NCBI GenBank assembly: GCA_001768235.1
Contig: MENK01000019.1
Span: 53,267 to 117,266, forward strand
Length of the DNA stretch: 64,000 nucleotides
Source of the DNA: Bacteroidetes bacterium GWB2_32_14
Lineage (GTDB): Bacteria; Bacteroidota; Bacteroidia; Bacteroidales; UBA12077
Reading direction: 5' to 3'
The position numbers were made by a program, and so were the translations under genes. Each line of letters opens with the position of its first letter. Within the stretch, counting starts at the first letter, position 1. Positions 37,298 to 44,920 of this stretch are shown here, in pieces. The notes under the pieces are model-generated. The model was not told where the DNA came from, did no database searches, and worked only from the letters and a program-made list of their open reading frames with translations.

Positions 37298-37401
37298 GTT
37301 TAGAGCACAAAAATATAAAAAATAAAACATTTCTAAATATTCTACTGTTACTGTAAAATTTAGTAAAATTGTAGTCGGAAAATATTTAATCATTTTACAG
37401 A

Positions 37402-38565
37402 ATGAAAAAGCTGGTAATCGTTTTATTCATAGGGTTCCTGATTTATTCGTGCAAATCACAACCGGAAGATTTCTATACAATATCCGGAGAATTAACAAAT
37501 GGTGCAGGAGAAAAAATCTATTTTGTAGAATTACTGACATCCGAATTGAAAGTATTGGATTCGTTAACATTACCTAATGAAGGAGTATTCAGTTTTAAAG
37601 GGAAATCTGAAATTCCCAGGTTTTATTTATTAAAAACAAGTCCCAATAATTATATAACATTGGTAATAAATCCCCATGATAAAATAGTAATTAAAGGCGA
37701 TGCTCAAAATTTTGGAACAAACTATACTGTTGAAGGGTCGGAAGAATCAAGTCAAATAAAAGAACTTCGTGAACAACTCGATAAAAATGTTGCACAACTT
37801 GATGAAATCGGGCAAAAGTTTAAATCGGGCATAGGAACTCCCGGTTTTGTAAAGTTGAAAGATTCATTATCATCAGTTTCTAAAGAAGTATTCACAAACC
37901 ATAAAGAATATACAAAGCAGTTTATTGAAAAGAACAAAAGTTCACTGTCCGGATTAATGGCTTTATATCAACAAGTTGGGCCACGACAATATGTTTTAGA
38001 TCCTCGCGAAGACATGAAATACTTCGTGATGGTTGATTCGGCTTTATATTTAACCATTCCAAACTCTGATGCAGTAAAAGCATTACACGCACAGGTTAAT
38101 GAACTGAAGCGTCAGTTAAAATCAGAATCGGAAATAAACACCCGGTTTGCAATCGGGGCTCAGGCACCAGAAATAGCTTTACCCGGCCTTTCCGGGGATA
38201 CGATAGTCCTTTCTTCATTTAAGGGCAAATACATATTGCTTGATTTCTGGGCATCGTGGTGTCGCCCGTGCAGAGTTGAAAACCCTGTATTGGTAAAAAA
38301 TTATAAAAAATACCACGACAAGGGATTTGAGATTTTCCAGGTTTCGCTCGATAAAACAAAATCGGCGTGGGAAAAAGCTATTTTAAGCGATAGTTTAAGC
38401 TGGATTCACGTGAGCGATTTAAAATACTGGGATTCTGCAGCAGCCCGACTTTATAATATCCAGGGAATACCTGCAAACTTTTTACTCGATAAAAACGGGA
38501 AGATTATTGCAAAAAATTTAAGAGGCGATGCCCTTGAAGCAAAACTTTCTGAATTATTTGATTAA
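37402..38565 (+). CDS. TlpA-like thioredoxin lipoprotein with DUF4369-type N-terminus
   Basis: This 387-residue periplasmic lipoprotein has signal peptide MKKLVIVLFIGFLIYSC with the lipobox Cys at 17. A beta-rich N-terminal domain (about 25-115) resembles DUF4369. A helical linker follows, then a thioredoxin/AhpC-TSA domain (about 250-387) with active site ASWCRPC (Cys287, Cys290). It probably reduces disulfides or supports cytochrome/thiol maturation in the periplasm. It is the first of two homologous genes in tandem; the second has lost both cysteines. It is divergent from ribF. Confidence 0.9.
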   Translation: MKKLVIVLFIGFLIYSCKSQPEDFYTISGELTNGAGEKIYFVELLTSELKVLDSLTLPNEGVFSFKGKSEIPRFYLLKTSPNNYITLVINPHDKIVIKGDAQNFGTNYTVEGSEESSQIKELREQLDKNVAQLDEIGQKFKSGIGTPGFVKLKDSLSSVSKEVFTNHKEYTKQFIEKNKSSLSGLMALYQQVGPRQYVLDPREDMKYFVMVDSALYLTIPNSDAVKALHAQVNELKRQLKSESEINTRFAIGAQAPEIALPGLSGDTIVLSSFKGKYILLDFWASWCRPCRVENPVLVKNYKKYHDKGFEIFQVSLDKTKSAWEKAILSDSLSWIHVSDLKYWDSAAARLYNIQGIPANFLLDKNGKIIAKNLRGDALEAKLSELFD

Positions 38566-38634
38566 CTTAGAGCCTTTTTTAGGCCGTATGTGGTTAATTT
38601 CAATTATTTTAGTATATAATTTAATTATTTATAA

Positions 38635-39804
38635 ATGAAACATTGTTTAAAATTTGTACTTGTTTTATTGTTTTTGTATTCATGCAATTCATCCGATAAA
38701 ATTGTAATTGAAGGAACAATTCCTGATGGAGCGGGAAAAGAGATTTTTTTTAAAGAACTTCTTGTTGATGGTGTACTCGATATTGAAAAAATTAAACTCG
38801 ACAAAAAAGGATCTTTCCGATTTGTTTCAGAAACCCGGATACCACGGTTCTATTATCTTTCATTTTCAAAAGATAATTTTATAACCCTTTTAATTAATCC
38901 CGGGGAAAAAATAAAAATTCAATCCGGAGCCTCGGCATTAAAAAATGCAAAAATTCAAGGCTCACCTGAATCGGTAAAAGTACAGTTATTAAATAACCGA
39001 TTAGAAAAAACAAAATCGGCACTGGACTCGCTCTCAAATTTATTTAGTTCATTAAGCCAGTCGAAAATAACCGATCGTCAAATTGCAATTGTTAATCAGC
39101 AATATATAAATGTTGTAAACCGTCAGCGTGATTCTTCCATCGCTTTTATTCTAAAAAACATGGAAAGCCTTGCATCAATCGTTGCATTGTATCAAAAAAT
39201 TGATGATGAAACTTTTGTGCTTTATAAAAACAGGGATTTACAATACATCAAGCTTGTTTCCGATGCTTTAGGCAGTAAATATCCCGAATCGCCACATGTT
39301 AAATCTCTTTTGGCCGATAAGAAAAATCTTTTAAACAGGTACAATCAAATTATATCGCAAAAGAAATTTGAAGAATTAGCAAAGACAAAAAAGGTGTCCG
39401 GTATTCCCGATATTCAGCTCCCGAATCAGAATGGTGATACCGTTTCAATGAATTCGATCAACTCAAAATACAAGCTCCTTTGTTTTTGGGCGTCGTGGAG
39501 CCCTGAAAGCATTCAGCGAAACCTTGAATTAATCCAGCTATATGAGAAATACCATAAAAAAGGATTCGAAATATACATGGTTTCATTAGACACGAAAAAA
39601 GATGCCTGGGAAAAAGCAATGAACTTTGATCAGCTGCCCTGGATTAATGTAATTGACCTGAATGGAAGAAACTCGTATGTTGCAAAGATTTACAACGTAC
39701 GGGTTTTACCTGCAAGCTACCTCATAAACAGTAACGAAGATATTGTTTCTGTTAATCCTTCGAAGCAGGAGATTATAAATACACTTGATTACGCTTTGAA
39801 ATAA
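38635..39804 (+). CDS. Thioredoxin-fold lipoprotein lacking the CxxC active site
   Basis: This 389-residue lipoprotein (lipobox Cys17 in FLYSCNSS) is a tandem paralogue of the preceding gene, with the same N-terminal domain, linker and thioredoxin fold. At the active-site position the sequence reads ASWSPES (Ser289, Ser292) in place of CxxC, so disulfide exchange is not expected. The surrounding fold is intact (FEIYMVSLDTKKDAWEKAM, RVLPASYLI with the cis-Pro), arguing for a retained non-redox role rather than decay. It ends 3 nt before the LpxH-like gene. Confidence 0.88.
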   Translation: MKHCLKFVLVLLFLYSCNSSDKIVIEGTIPDGAGKEIFFKELLVDGVLDIEKIKLDKKGSFRFVSETRIPRFYYLSFSKDNFITLLINPGEKIKIQSGASALKNAKIQGSPESVKVQLLNNRLEKTKSALDSLSNLFSSLSQSKITDRQIAIVNQQYINVVNRQRDSSIAFILKNMESLASIVALYQKIDDETFVLYKNRDLQYIKLVSDALGSKYPESPHVKSLLADKKNLLNRYNQIISQKKFEELAKTKKVSGIPDIQLPNQNGDTVSMNSINSKYKLLCFWASWSPESIQRNLELIQLYEKYHKKGFEIYMVSLDTKKDAWEKAMNFDQLPWINVIDLNGRNSYVAKIYNVRVLPASYLINSNEDIVSVNPSKQEIINTLDYALK

Positions 39805-39807
39805 CAT

Positions 39808-40581
39808 TTGTTAGTGAGTCAGACGAAGAAAATATATTTTGCTTCCGATATCCATTTGGGGCTGCCATCGTACGAAAAAAGCCTCGAACGGGAAAAACTA
39901 TTTGTTCAATGGCTCGATTTAATAAAAAAAGATGCCCGGGAAATTATCCTGCTGGGTGATATCTTTGACTTTTGGTTTGAATACAAAAGGGCTATTCCAA
40001 GAGGGTTTACCCGTTTTTTAGGAAAAATATGCGAGATAACCGATTCGGGGATACCTGTTCATTTTTTTACAGGGAATCACGACATGTGGATTTTTGATTA
40101 TCTGCCAAAAGAAACTGGTGTTATTATTCACAAAAAACCTATTATCAAGGAATACTCCGGGAAAAATTTTTATTTGGCTCATGGCGATGGTTTAGGCCCG
40201 GGCGATTACGCGTATAAAATTTTAAAAAGAATATTTGCCAGCAGATTTTCTCAATGGCTCTTTGCACGGTTTCATCCTAATTTTGGATTATTTATTGCCA
40301 ATTCATGGTCGGTGCACAACAGGTATTCCAGAGAAACAAAAGAATTTGAAGGCGAAGAAAAAGAATGGCTGATTCTTTATTCACAAAAACTGCTAAAAAC
40401 AAATCAATTTGATTTTATGGTTTATGGACATCGCCATTTACCTAACGATATAAAACTTAATGATAATTGCAGGTATATAAACCTGGGTGATTGGTTAAGC
40501 CATTTTACTTATGCTGTTTTCGATGGAACAACCATGGAATTAAAAACCTTTAAGAAAGATAATCAAACTGAACATGACTAA
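39808..40581 (+). CDS. UDP-2,3-diacylglucosamine diphosphatase, LpxH-like
   Basis: This 257-residue metallophosphoesterase is probably the lipid A pathway enzyme that hydrolyses UDP-2,3-diacyl-GlcN to lipid X and UMP. The metal-binding blocks are present: YFASDIHLG, LGDIFDFWFEY, TGNHDMW, LAHGDGLG and YGHRHLP. Translation likely begins at TTG 39808 or GTG 39814; both give MxxSQTKKIYFASD-type starts without a leader. It is 3 nt downstream of the thioredoxin-like gene and overlaps the next lipoprotein gene by 8 nt. No other lpx gene is in the window. Confidence 0.88.
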   Translation: MLVSQTKKIYFASDIHLGLPSYEKSLEREKLFVQWLDLIKKDAREIILLGDIFDFWFEYKRAIPRGFTRFLGKICEITDSGIPVHFFTGNHDMWIFDYLPKETGVIIHKKPIIKEYSGKNFYLAHGDGLGPGDYAYKILKRIFASRFSQWLFARFHPNFGLFIANSWSVHNRYSRETKEFEGEEKEWLILYSQKLLKTNQFDFMVYGHRHLPNDIKLNDNCRYINLGDWLSHFTYAVFDGTTMELKTFKKDNQTEHD

Positions 40582-41041
40582 AAATCCATTAATAATTTGT
40601 TTTTTTTTACTTGCTTTTTTTTTAGTGATAAGCAGTTGCAGCGATGATCAATGCAACCTTGATACCGATACAATATTAAATACAGAAATCCTTGTAAAAG
40701 ATGCTACATTGGTATCATCAAAATTTTTAGACAGCTTATCAATTTACTCACCTGAATGGACCGATAGTATTCATAACTCGGGAAGCAGTTCTGTAAACTA
40801 TTATTTATTCCTGTCTCCTTTTTCAGATACATCAACATTTATACTTACCAGCCAGTCGATGCTTGATACAGTAAATCTGTTTTATAAACGCAAATTGGTA
40901 CTCCTTTCGCAAGAATGTGGATTTGTTACTCATTTTACTATTGATAGTTTTAATTTTACAACAAACAATATTGATTCCATATTCATACTCGAAGACGAAA
41001 TTACAACTGATAATGATGGCCATATACAAATATATTTTTAG
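40574..41041 (+). CDS. DUF6452-like lipoprotein
   Basis: This 155-residue lipoprotein has signal peptide MTKNPLIICFFLLAFFLVISSC with the lipobox Cys at 22. The mature part is beta-rich and ends LLSQECGFVTHFTIDSFNFT...HIQIYF, matching the DUF6452 family of Bacteroidota as I remember it. The function is unknown. It overlaps the LpxH-like gene by 8 nt upstream and the DUF6048 gene by 26 nt downstream, so the three are probably translationally coupled. Confidence 0.8.
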   Translation: MTKNPLIICFFLLAFFLVISSCSDDQCNLDTDTILNTEILVKDATLVSSKFLDSLSIYSPEWTDSIHNSGSSSVNYYLFLSPFSDTSTFILTSQSMLDTVNLFYKRKLVLLSQECGFVTHFTIDSFNFTTNNIDSIFILEDEITTDNDGHIQIYF

Positions 41042-41684
41042 TTTAGTTACTTTCTTTATTTTGGTAACACCCCTTTTTTCACAGGATACAGAACCTGAAA
41101 AAGAACCATGGAAAATTACCGGGATAAAAGCAGGAATGGATATCGGGAGATTCTCGAGCTACCTGTTTAAACCCGAACAAACATCGTATGCCGGGTCAAT
41201 AGATATTGGTTTTAACAATAAATATTATGCCGTTTTTGAATACGGGTATTCAGAAATTAATCTCGAAAAAGATACTTATAATTATTATTCCAATGGCACA
41301 TTCTGGAAAGTAGGGTTAGACTATAACATGCTGAAAAAATACCCGACAGATTTTTTAGGTGTAGGTTTTCGATTTGCACAAACCAGTTTTGAACATTTTG
41401 CAGATGATATTACTATCAGTTACGGCCACTGGGGTAATTATACTACATCAACACCAGTTGTTTCACATAATGCAATATGGTTAGAAGCTTCTCTCGGGGT
41501 AAAGGGAGAACTGTTTAAAAATGTTTATTTCGGCTGGTCGGCATTAATAAAAGTCCGGGTTAACGGAGGAAAAGACAGTGTTTTTCAACCTTATGATATC
41601 CCCGGGTTTGGAAATGCTGCAAACACTATAAATCTTGGTGCAAATTATTTTATTTATTACCAGATACCTTTTAACAGGAAATAA
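41016..41684 (+). CDS. DUF6048-like outer-membrane beta-barrel protein
   Basis: This protein of about 222 residues is counted from the ATG at 41016. It has a cleavable signal peptide (MAIYKYIFSLVTFFILVTPLFS) and a run of alternating hydrophobic strands (GMDIGRFSSYLF, NKYYAVFEYGYSEI, TFWKVGLDYN, FLGVGFRFAQTSF), ending YFIYYQIPFNRK. This fits a small outer-membrane barrel of the DUF6048 family. An upstream start at 40917 would put the first 33 residues inside the preceding gene and bury the signal peptide, so 41016 is preferred. The function is unknown; the pairing with DUF6452 and an LpxH-like gene points to outer-membrane biology. Confidence 0.8.
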   Translation: MAIYKYIFSLVTFFILVTPLFSQDTEPEKEPWKITGIKAGMDIGRFSSYLFKPEQTSYAGSIDIGFNNKYYAVFEYGYSEINLEKDTYNYYSNGTFWKVGLDYNMLKKYPTDFLGVGFRFAQTSFEHFADDITISYGHWGNYTTSTPVVSHNAIWLEASLGVKGELFKNVYFGWSALIKVRVNGGKDSVFQPYDIPGFGNAANTINLGANYFIYYQIPFNRK

Positions 41685-41719
41685 TTCGAAAAATTATATG
41701 CTAATAAAAACGAAAAATC

Positions 41720-42091
41720 ATGACATTCAATATTAAATGGGATAAAAGAATTGTGCATGTTAAGTTTCGTGGAATAGTCACAGCACAGGATTTAATTGAT
41801 TCTAACAATTACTTAATCAGTAATGCAAATTTCGAAAAAATACATAATCAGATATTTGATTTTTTAGATATTACAGGCTTTCAAATTACCAAAGAAGATA
41901 TTCAAACAATAGGAACAATGGATAAAGCGCAGGCTGAGTGGAATAAGTCTATGAAAGTTGCAATAATAACAAAAGACGATTCTGTTAGAAAAATTACCCG
42001 CGAATACGAAAAAATCCTGCGTGGATCCGGCTGGGTTACACGAATTTTTGAAAATCCTGAAACCGCTGAAAATTGGATGAAATCAGAATGA
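41720..42091 (+). CDS. STAS/SpoIIAA-like small protein
   Basis: This 123-residue cytoplasmic protein has a WDKRIVHVKFRGIVTAQDLIDS opening, then NQIFDFLDITGF, MKVAIITKDDSV and a C-terminal WVTRIFENPETAENWM. The alternating pattern fits a SpoIIAA-like/STAS fold of the CRAL-TRIO-like group found as single-domain proteins in Bacteroidota. No conserved phosphorylatable Ser can be confirmed. Its stop overlaps the start of the hydrolase gene as ATGA. The function is unknown. Confidence 0.65.
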   Translation: MTFNIKWDKRIVHVKFRGIVTAQDLIDSNNYLISNANFEKIHNQIFDFLDITGFQITKEDIQTIGTMDKAQAEWNKSMKVAIITKDDSVRKITREYEKILRGSGWVTRIFENPETAENWMKSE

Positions 42092-42888
42092 GTCTTTCTC
42101 TGCTTATAAATAATAAGGTACTAAACTACACCGACTCGGGTAACGGGAAAGTTGTTGTATTATTACATGGATATCTTGAATCTATTGCTGTTTGGAAAGA
42201 TTTTGCTTCAGAATTAAGTAATTCTTTTCGTGTAATTTGTATCGATATTCCCGGGCACGGGCAAAGCGATACTTTGTATAATACTCATAGCATGGAACAA
42301 CTTGCTAAATGTATTTATCAGGCATTAAATACACTTCAGATAAAAAAATGTTTTCTCATCGGGCATTCTATGGGAGGTTACCTTACGCTTATGTTTCATA
42401 AGTTATATCCTGAAATGCTTTCCGGATTTTGTTTGTTCCATTCACACCCGTTTGCCGATTCAGAAGAGAAAAAATTAAATCGCTTACGCGAAACAGATTT
42501 CGTCAGAGATGGGAAAAAAAACCTGATTGCATCGGTAAATATACCCAATACCTATGCAACAGAGAATGTCCCGTTATTTGCCCAAGAAATCGAAAATGCT
42601 AAAAGGATAGTTGAACATACACCCGAACAAGGAATAATTGCCAATATCCATGCAATGATAACACGTCCTGACCTATCAGAGTCTTTGGCAAATTCAAGTC
42701 TTCCTTTTTTATTTATTGCAGGGAAAAAAGACAATTTAATTGATTTTGAAACAATTATCCCTAAAATTAAACTCCCCGATAATTCAGAAACATTGGTCTT
42801 ACTTAATTCCGGACACATGGGGTTTATCGAAGAAAAAAACAAATCACTAAAATACATTATCCAATTTATAGAGTCAAAAACGAACTAA
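42088..42888 (+). CDS. Alpha/beta hydrolase
   Basis: This 266-residue enzyme has the alpha/beta-hydrolase fold. The oxyanion segment LLHGYLES, the nucleophile elbow IGHSMGG (Ser94), the acid in AGKKDNLIDFE and the late His in LNSGHMGFIEE form the catalytic set. The substrate is unknown. The ATG at 42088 overlaps the preceding stop as ATGA, which is preferred to a start at 42073. The GH20 gene follows after 1 nt. Confidence 0.87.
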   Translation: MSLSLLINNKVLNYTDSGNGKVVVLLHGYLESIAVWKDFASELSNSFRVICIDIPGHGQSDTLYNTHSMEQLAKCIYQALNTLQIKKCFLIGHSMGGYLTLMFHKLYPEMLSGFCLFHSHPFADSEEKKLNRLRETDFVRDGKKNLIASVNIPNTYATENVPLFAQEIENAKRIVEHTPEQGIIANIHAMITRPDLSESLANSSLPFLFIAGKKDNLIDFETIIPKIKLPDNSETLVLLNSGHMGFIEEKNKSLKYIIQFIESKTN

Positions 42889-42889
42889 T

Positions 42890-44500
42890 ATGCAAAAACT
42901 TATTTTTTTCAGTCTGTTTATTTTTCTTTTATCGTGCAAAAAAGAAACTCAAAACCAGGAAATATTTATCATTCCCAAGCCCGTAAAAATTGAATATGCA
43001 CAAGGGGATTTTACAATTAATAAAAACACAACCATCATTTACGATAAGAACATTGAAAACTTAGATAAAGTAGCAAAATATCTACATGCGGAAATTTTGA
43101 AAAATCTAAATCTCGATTTAAAAATCAATATTTCTGAAAAAAAACAAAAAAGAAATTCAATATTACTTATCCCGGATACAACCCGAAGTCTTGGAAACGA
43201 AAGTTACAATCTGCGAGTTACAAAAAAGAACATTAAAATTACCTCCTTCGCGGCTAATGGTTCTTTTTATGGTGTTCAAACACTTTTGCAGTTGTTAAAT
43301 ACAAATGAAATTAACGGTAAAATAAATTATGAAAATCTAGTCCCTTGTGTCAAAATATTTGATAAACCCCGCTTTCAATGGAGAGGAATGCATTTGGATG
43401 TTTGCAGGCATTTTTACGATGTTGATTTTGTTAAAAAATATATCGATTTACTTGCTTTGCATAAGATGAATACGTTTCACTGGCATTTGACCGAAGACCA
43501 GGGCTGGCGAATTGAGATAAAAAAATATCCCAGACTAACCGAAACAGGGGCTTTCAGGCCAGAAACAATGGTCGGTAAAAACTGGGATGAATTCGATAGT
43601 ACCCCTCATTTCGGTTTTTATACCCAGGAAGAAATTAAAGAAATTGTTCAATACGCTGCCGACAGATTTATTACAATAGTCCCCGAAATAGAAATGCCAG
43701 GGCATTCGTTAGCCGCACTTACAGCTTATCCCGAATTTGGATGTACCGGCGGCCCTTACGAAGTAGCTAAAACATGGGGTGTATTCGACGATGTGTATTG
43801 TGCAGGAAACGACAGCACGTTTAAATTTCTTGAAGACATATTGTCCGAAATTATTGAATTATTTCCCGGGAAATACATTCATATTGGCGGCGACGAATGC
43901 CCTAAAACAAGGTGGGAAAAATGCCCCAAATGCCAAAAAAGAATGAAAAACGAAGGATTAAAAAATGAATTTGAGCTTCAATCGTATTTTATTCAGAGAA
44001 TTGAAAAGTACCTGGTTGCCAATAATAAAAAACTTATTGGCTGGGACGAGATACTGGAAGGCGGATTGGCTCCCGAAGCAACAGTTATGTCGTGGAGAGG
44101 TAAAGAAGGAGGAATACAATCTGCAAGAATGGGGCACGATGTCGTTATGTCGCCCAATTCACATTGTTACTTCGACCACTATCAGGCGGATCCTAAAAAC
44201 GAACCGTTAGCTATTGGCGGTTTTACCGATTTATCTAAAGTATATAATTACGAACCGGTTCCTGATGAACTGGATGAACAGGAATCGAAACATATACTGG
44301 GTGCACAGGCTAATATTTGGACCGAATATATTTCAACTCCAGAGCATTTGGAATACATGGTTCTGCCTCGCATGTGTGCATTATCTGAAGTAGTCTGGAG
44401 CGATAAACAAAAAGATTTTAACGATTTTAAAACCCGCTTAAAAAGGCATGTATTACGATTAAAAGCTAAAGAATACAACTACAGAAACATGGATTTTTAA
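42890..44500 (+). CDS. Beta-N-acetylhexosaminidase, GH20 lipoprotein
   Basis: This 536-residue enzyme releases terminal beta-GlcNAc/GalNAc residues. A lipoprotein signal (LLSCKKE, Cys16) sends it to the envelope. An N-terminal GH20b domain (about 25-160) precedes the GH20 barrel, whose start reads FQWRGMHLDVCRHF. The catalytic Asp335-Glu336 pair is in HIGGDECPKTRWEKC. Trp residues of the sugar pocket appear in FHWHLTEDQGWR and MSWRG. It may act on host glycans, chitin fragments or peptidoglycan pieces. It ends the dense run that starts at 37402. Confidence 0.94.
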   Translation: MQKLIFFSLFIFLLSCKKETQNQEIFIIPKPVKIEYAQGDFTINKNTTIIYDKNIENLDKVAKYLHAEILKNLNLDLKINISEKKQKRNSILLIPDTTRSLGNESYNLRVTKKNIKITSFAANGSFYGVQTLLQLLNTNEINGKINYENLVPCVKIFDKPRFQWRGMHLDVCRHFYDVDFVKKYIDLLALHKMNTFHWHLTEDQGWRIEIKKYPRLTETGAFRPETMVGKNWDEFDSTPHFGFYTQEEIKEIVQYAADRFITIVPEIEMPGHSLAALTAYPEFGCTGGPYEVAKTWGVFDDVYCAGNDSTFKFLEDILSEIIELFPGKYIHIGGDECPKTRWEKCPKCQKRMKNEGLKNEFELQSYFIQRIEKYLVANNKKLIGWDEILEGGLAPEATVMSWRGKEGGIQSARMGHDVVMSPNSHCYFDHYQADPKNEPLAIGGFTDLSKVYNYEPVPDELDEQESKHILGAQANIWTEYISTPEHLEYMVLPRMCALSEVVWSDKQKDFNDFKTRLKRHVLRLKAKEYNYRNMDF

Positions 44501-44920
44501 AAATCAACATTACAAAAACTTTAATATTATTGTATTCTAAAAGAGATTATTCCATTTCAGGTTAAAATATTGTTATGCAATTCGTATTGGGCACATGTGA
44601 GTTTAAATAATAAAATAATCCGATTGCTTAACGAATTTTATTATTGATGTGCCGTGCTTTTTGTTTTTATTTGTAAAAATTAGTCTTCGTGGCAAAAAAA
44701 GCCACAACCCGCCCGCCAAATAAAGTTCTTTGGCAGGCAGGGTTACCAGTTCACCAAGATACACAATATCATCATATTAGTTATTCCGTCACACAACGAT
44801 TAATATCGAAATAATCATTAAAAATAATTTGTTGCATTATTTAATTAAAGCGAACCATTTTTTTGTATTTTTAAAAACTCTTAAAAATTTATTAACTCAT
44901 TAGCAATTCGCTTAAACAAA
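44501..44920. other. Intergenic region with hairpins, no gene
   Basis: These 420 nt between the hexosaminidase and the sensor gene contain no convincing open frame. Notable are a short hairpin (GTGGC at 44689-44693, GCCAC at 44701-44705, with an A7 loop) and the GC-richer imperfect palindrome at 44707-44743. The remainder is AT-rich. I find no strong promoter for the sensor gene. Confidence 0.5.
44707..44743. repeat. Imperfect palindrome, possible dispersed intergenic element
   Basis: ACCCGCCCGCCAAA (44707-44720) pairs with TTTGGCAGGCAGGGT (44729-44743) except for one mismatch and one extra base, around an 8-nt loop. The GC content stands out against the surroundings. The shape is that of a dispersed REP-like element, but only one copy is seen here. 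Confidence 0.4.

Noticed and set aside
37298..37393. N-terminal extension of RibF
   Set aside because: The extra residues are hydrophobic, unlike RibF, and lie in the divergent promoter region shared with the thioredoxin-like gene.
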